Shown here: positions 26,239 to 26,648 of the stretch, one piece after another | Layout: each line of letters opens with the position of its first letter | Numbering within the stretch: the first letter of the stretch is position 1 | Origin: a virus | Length of the DNA: 26,648 nucleotides | Direction: 5' to 3' (one strand) | Virus record (IMG/VR): IMGVR_UViG_3300037621_000109 | Span: 1 to 26,648 of that record | Position numbers and translations under genes: made by a program | The notes under the pieces: generated by a model | Databases searched by the model: none | Told to the model about the DNA's origin: nothing | Seen by the model: the letters and a program-made list of their open reading frames with translations, nothing else

Positions 26239-26507
26239 TACTTCCACCACTCAATCTCTTGTTCGTCTGCAATTTCAACATCTGAACCTTCTTTTGTTGA
26301 TACAGATTTTATCTGAGCAAAATAGCACCAGTTAGAGCCAAAGGTAACTGCACCTGTATATCCTAGATCAGTATCATACTCTTTAGCATTTAATGAGTTA
26401 TCATCTTCAGCAGCAATATCTTCTTTTCTTACTGCGATACCGATATTGATTATCTCACCAGTTCTACCTTTTTCATCTGTTATCATATCTCCTAATTTAA
26501 TTTGCAT
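26238..26507 (-). CDS. Small beta-rich conserved phage protein (89 aa)
   Basis: Starts MQIKLGDMITDEKGRTGEII and is beta-rich (AVTFGSNWCYFAQIKSV), with an acidic middle and end (AEDDNSLNAKEYD; DEQEIEWWK). Resembles small marine phage proteins of the 'IxxGDxVTDxxGRTGxI' type with an SH3/KOW-like beginning. AAAGGAG ribosome site before the ATG. Function unknown; partner of the 2H gene by overlap. Confidence 0.68.
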   Translation of the reverse strand: MQIKLGDMITDEKGRTGEIINIGIAVRKEDIAAEDDNSLNAKEYDTDLGYTGAVTFGSNWCYFAQIKSVSTKEGSDVEIADEQEIEWWK

Positions 26508-26517
26508 AGTGTCTCCT

Positions 26518-26648
26518 TTAGTTTAAGTTGTAAATATAATTTGGGTTAAGTTTTTTTGTTTTGTAATTCTTTGTGAAATCAGGATCAAAATCTTTTCTGA
26601 AGCCTTGTCTGCCATTGAATAACTGACCGAAGTCATTGAATAGATTGT
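26518..26648 (-). CDS. C-terminal end of an unidentified protein (partial)
   Basis: Open frame entering from the window's right edge and ending at a TAA (26520-26518), 10 nt before the next ATG. The visible 42 residues read NLFNDFGQLFNGRQGFRKDF, then DPDFTKNYKTKKLNPNYIYN-LN. Too little to name. Its Phe/Asn/Lys-rich tail is compatible with other small genes here. Confidence 0.6.
   Translation of the reverse strand, partial: NLFNDFGQLFNGRQGFRKDFDPDFTKNYKTKKLNPNYIYNLN

Noticed and set aside
1-26648. CRISPR arrays, insertion sequences, integrase or attachment sites
   Set aside because: I looked for direct repeats with regular spacing, transposase motifs and terminal inverted repeats and saw none.

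Overview
The window reads as part of a T4-like myovirus genome (family Straboviridae/Kyanoviridae style) from a marine alphaproteobacterial host, most likely a SAR11-type (Pelagibacter) phage. The reasons are: (i) a recognisable T4 core set (gp5, gp27-like, gp53, gp48, tape measure, gp26/gp51-like, gp54, gp4, gp32, gp59, gp33); (ii) AT-rich, tightly packed DNA with many TAATG or ATGA stop/start overlaps; (iii) many small genes of the type seen in marine T4-like phages; and (iv) a circularly permuted, two-piece tmRNA, a form typical of alphaproteobacteria. All product names come from reading the translations and recalling families; no database search was possible.

Layout. Positions 1-9251, minus strand, are a late structural block running gp54, gp26, gp51-like, a small membrane protein, the tape measure, gp48, gp53, the gp27-like hub, two tiny genes, and gp5 (cut by the window edge). 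The head-completion gene gp4 (9283-9744) is the only plus-strand gene, and it diverges from the structural block across a 31-bp gap holding two late-promoter-like boxes. Positions 9731-13824 hold an ApaLI-like nuclease, gp32 with a UUCG-loop terminator, a Rossmann-like protein, a three-helix membrane protein, gp59 and gp33. Positions 13879-14140 hold the tmRNA. From 14143 to the end, about 35 minus-strand genes are mostly early/accessory: a PD-(D/E)XK exonuclease, an M15 peptidase, a Dps/ferritin-like protein, SufE, a Bax-type glucosaminidase beside a small membrane protein, SprT, glutaredoxin, several lipoproteins or secreted proteins, a 2H phosphoesterase and many unknowns.

Regulation can be read directly. 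Nine minus-strand sigma70-type promoters (TTGACA-like, exactly 17 bp, TATAAT-like) sit in front of early/accessory genes, often inside the 3' end of the preceding gene. T4-type late boxes (NATAAATA) stand before gp5, gp48, gp4, the 184-aa gene, gp32 and several others. gp32 has both kinds. gp33, the late-transcription co-activator, sits in a transcription unit headed by one of the consensus early promoters.

Most notable: a phage-borne permuted tmRNA with a readable tag frame; a T_TTT_TTT slippery heptamer with an upstream Shine-Dalgarno-like stimulator at the end of gp26, which would fuse gp26 to the gp51-like ORF as in tail-assembly chaperones; a stand-alone ApaLI-family nuclease; a 2H phosphoesterase that could be an anti-defence or RNA-repair enzyme; and a set of leader hairpins that follow a shared TATAGGG sequence.
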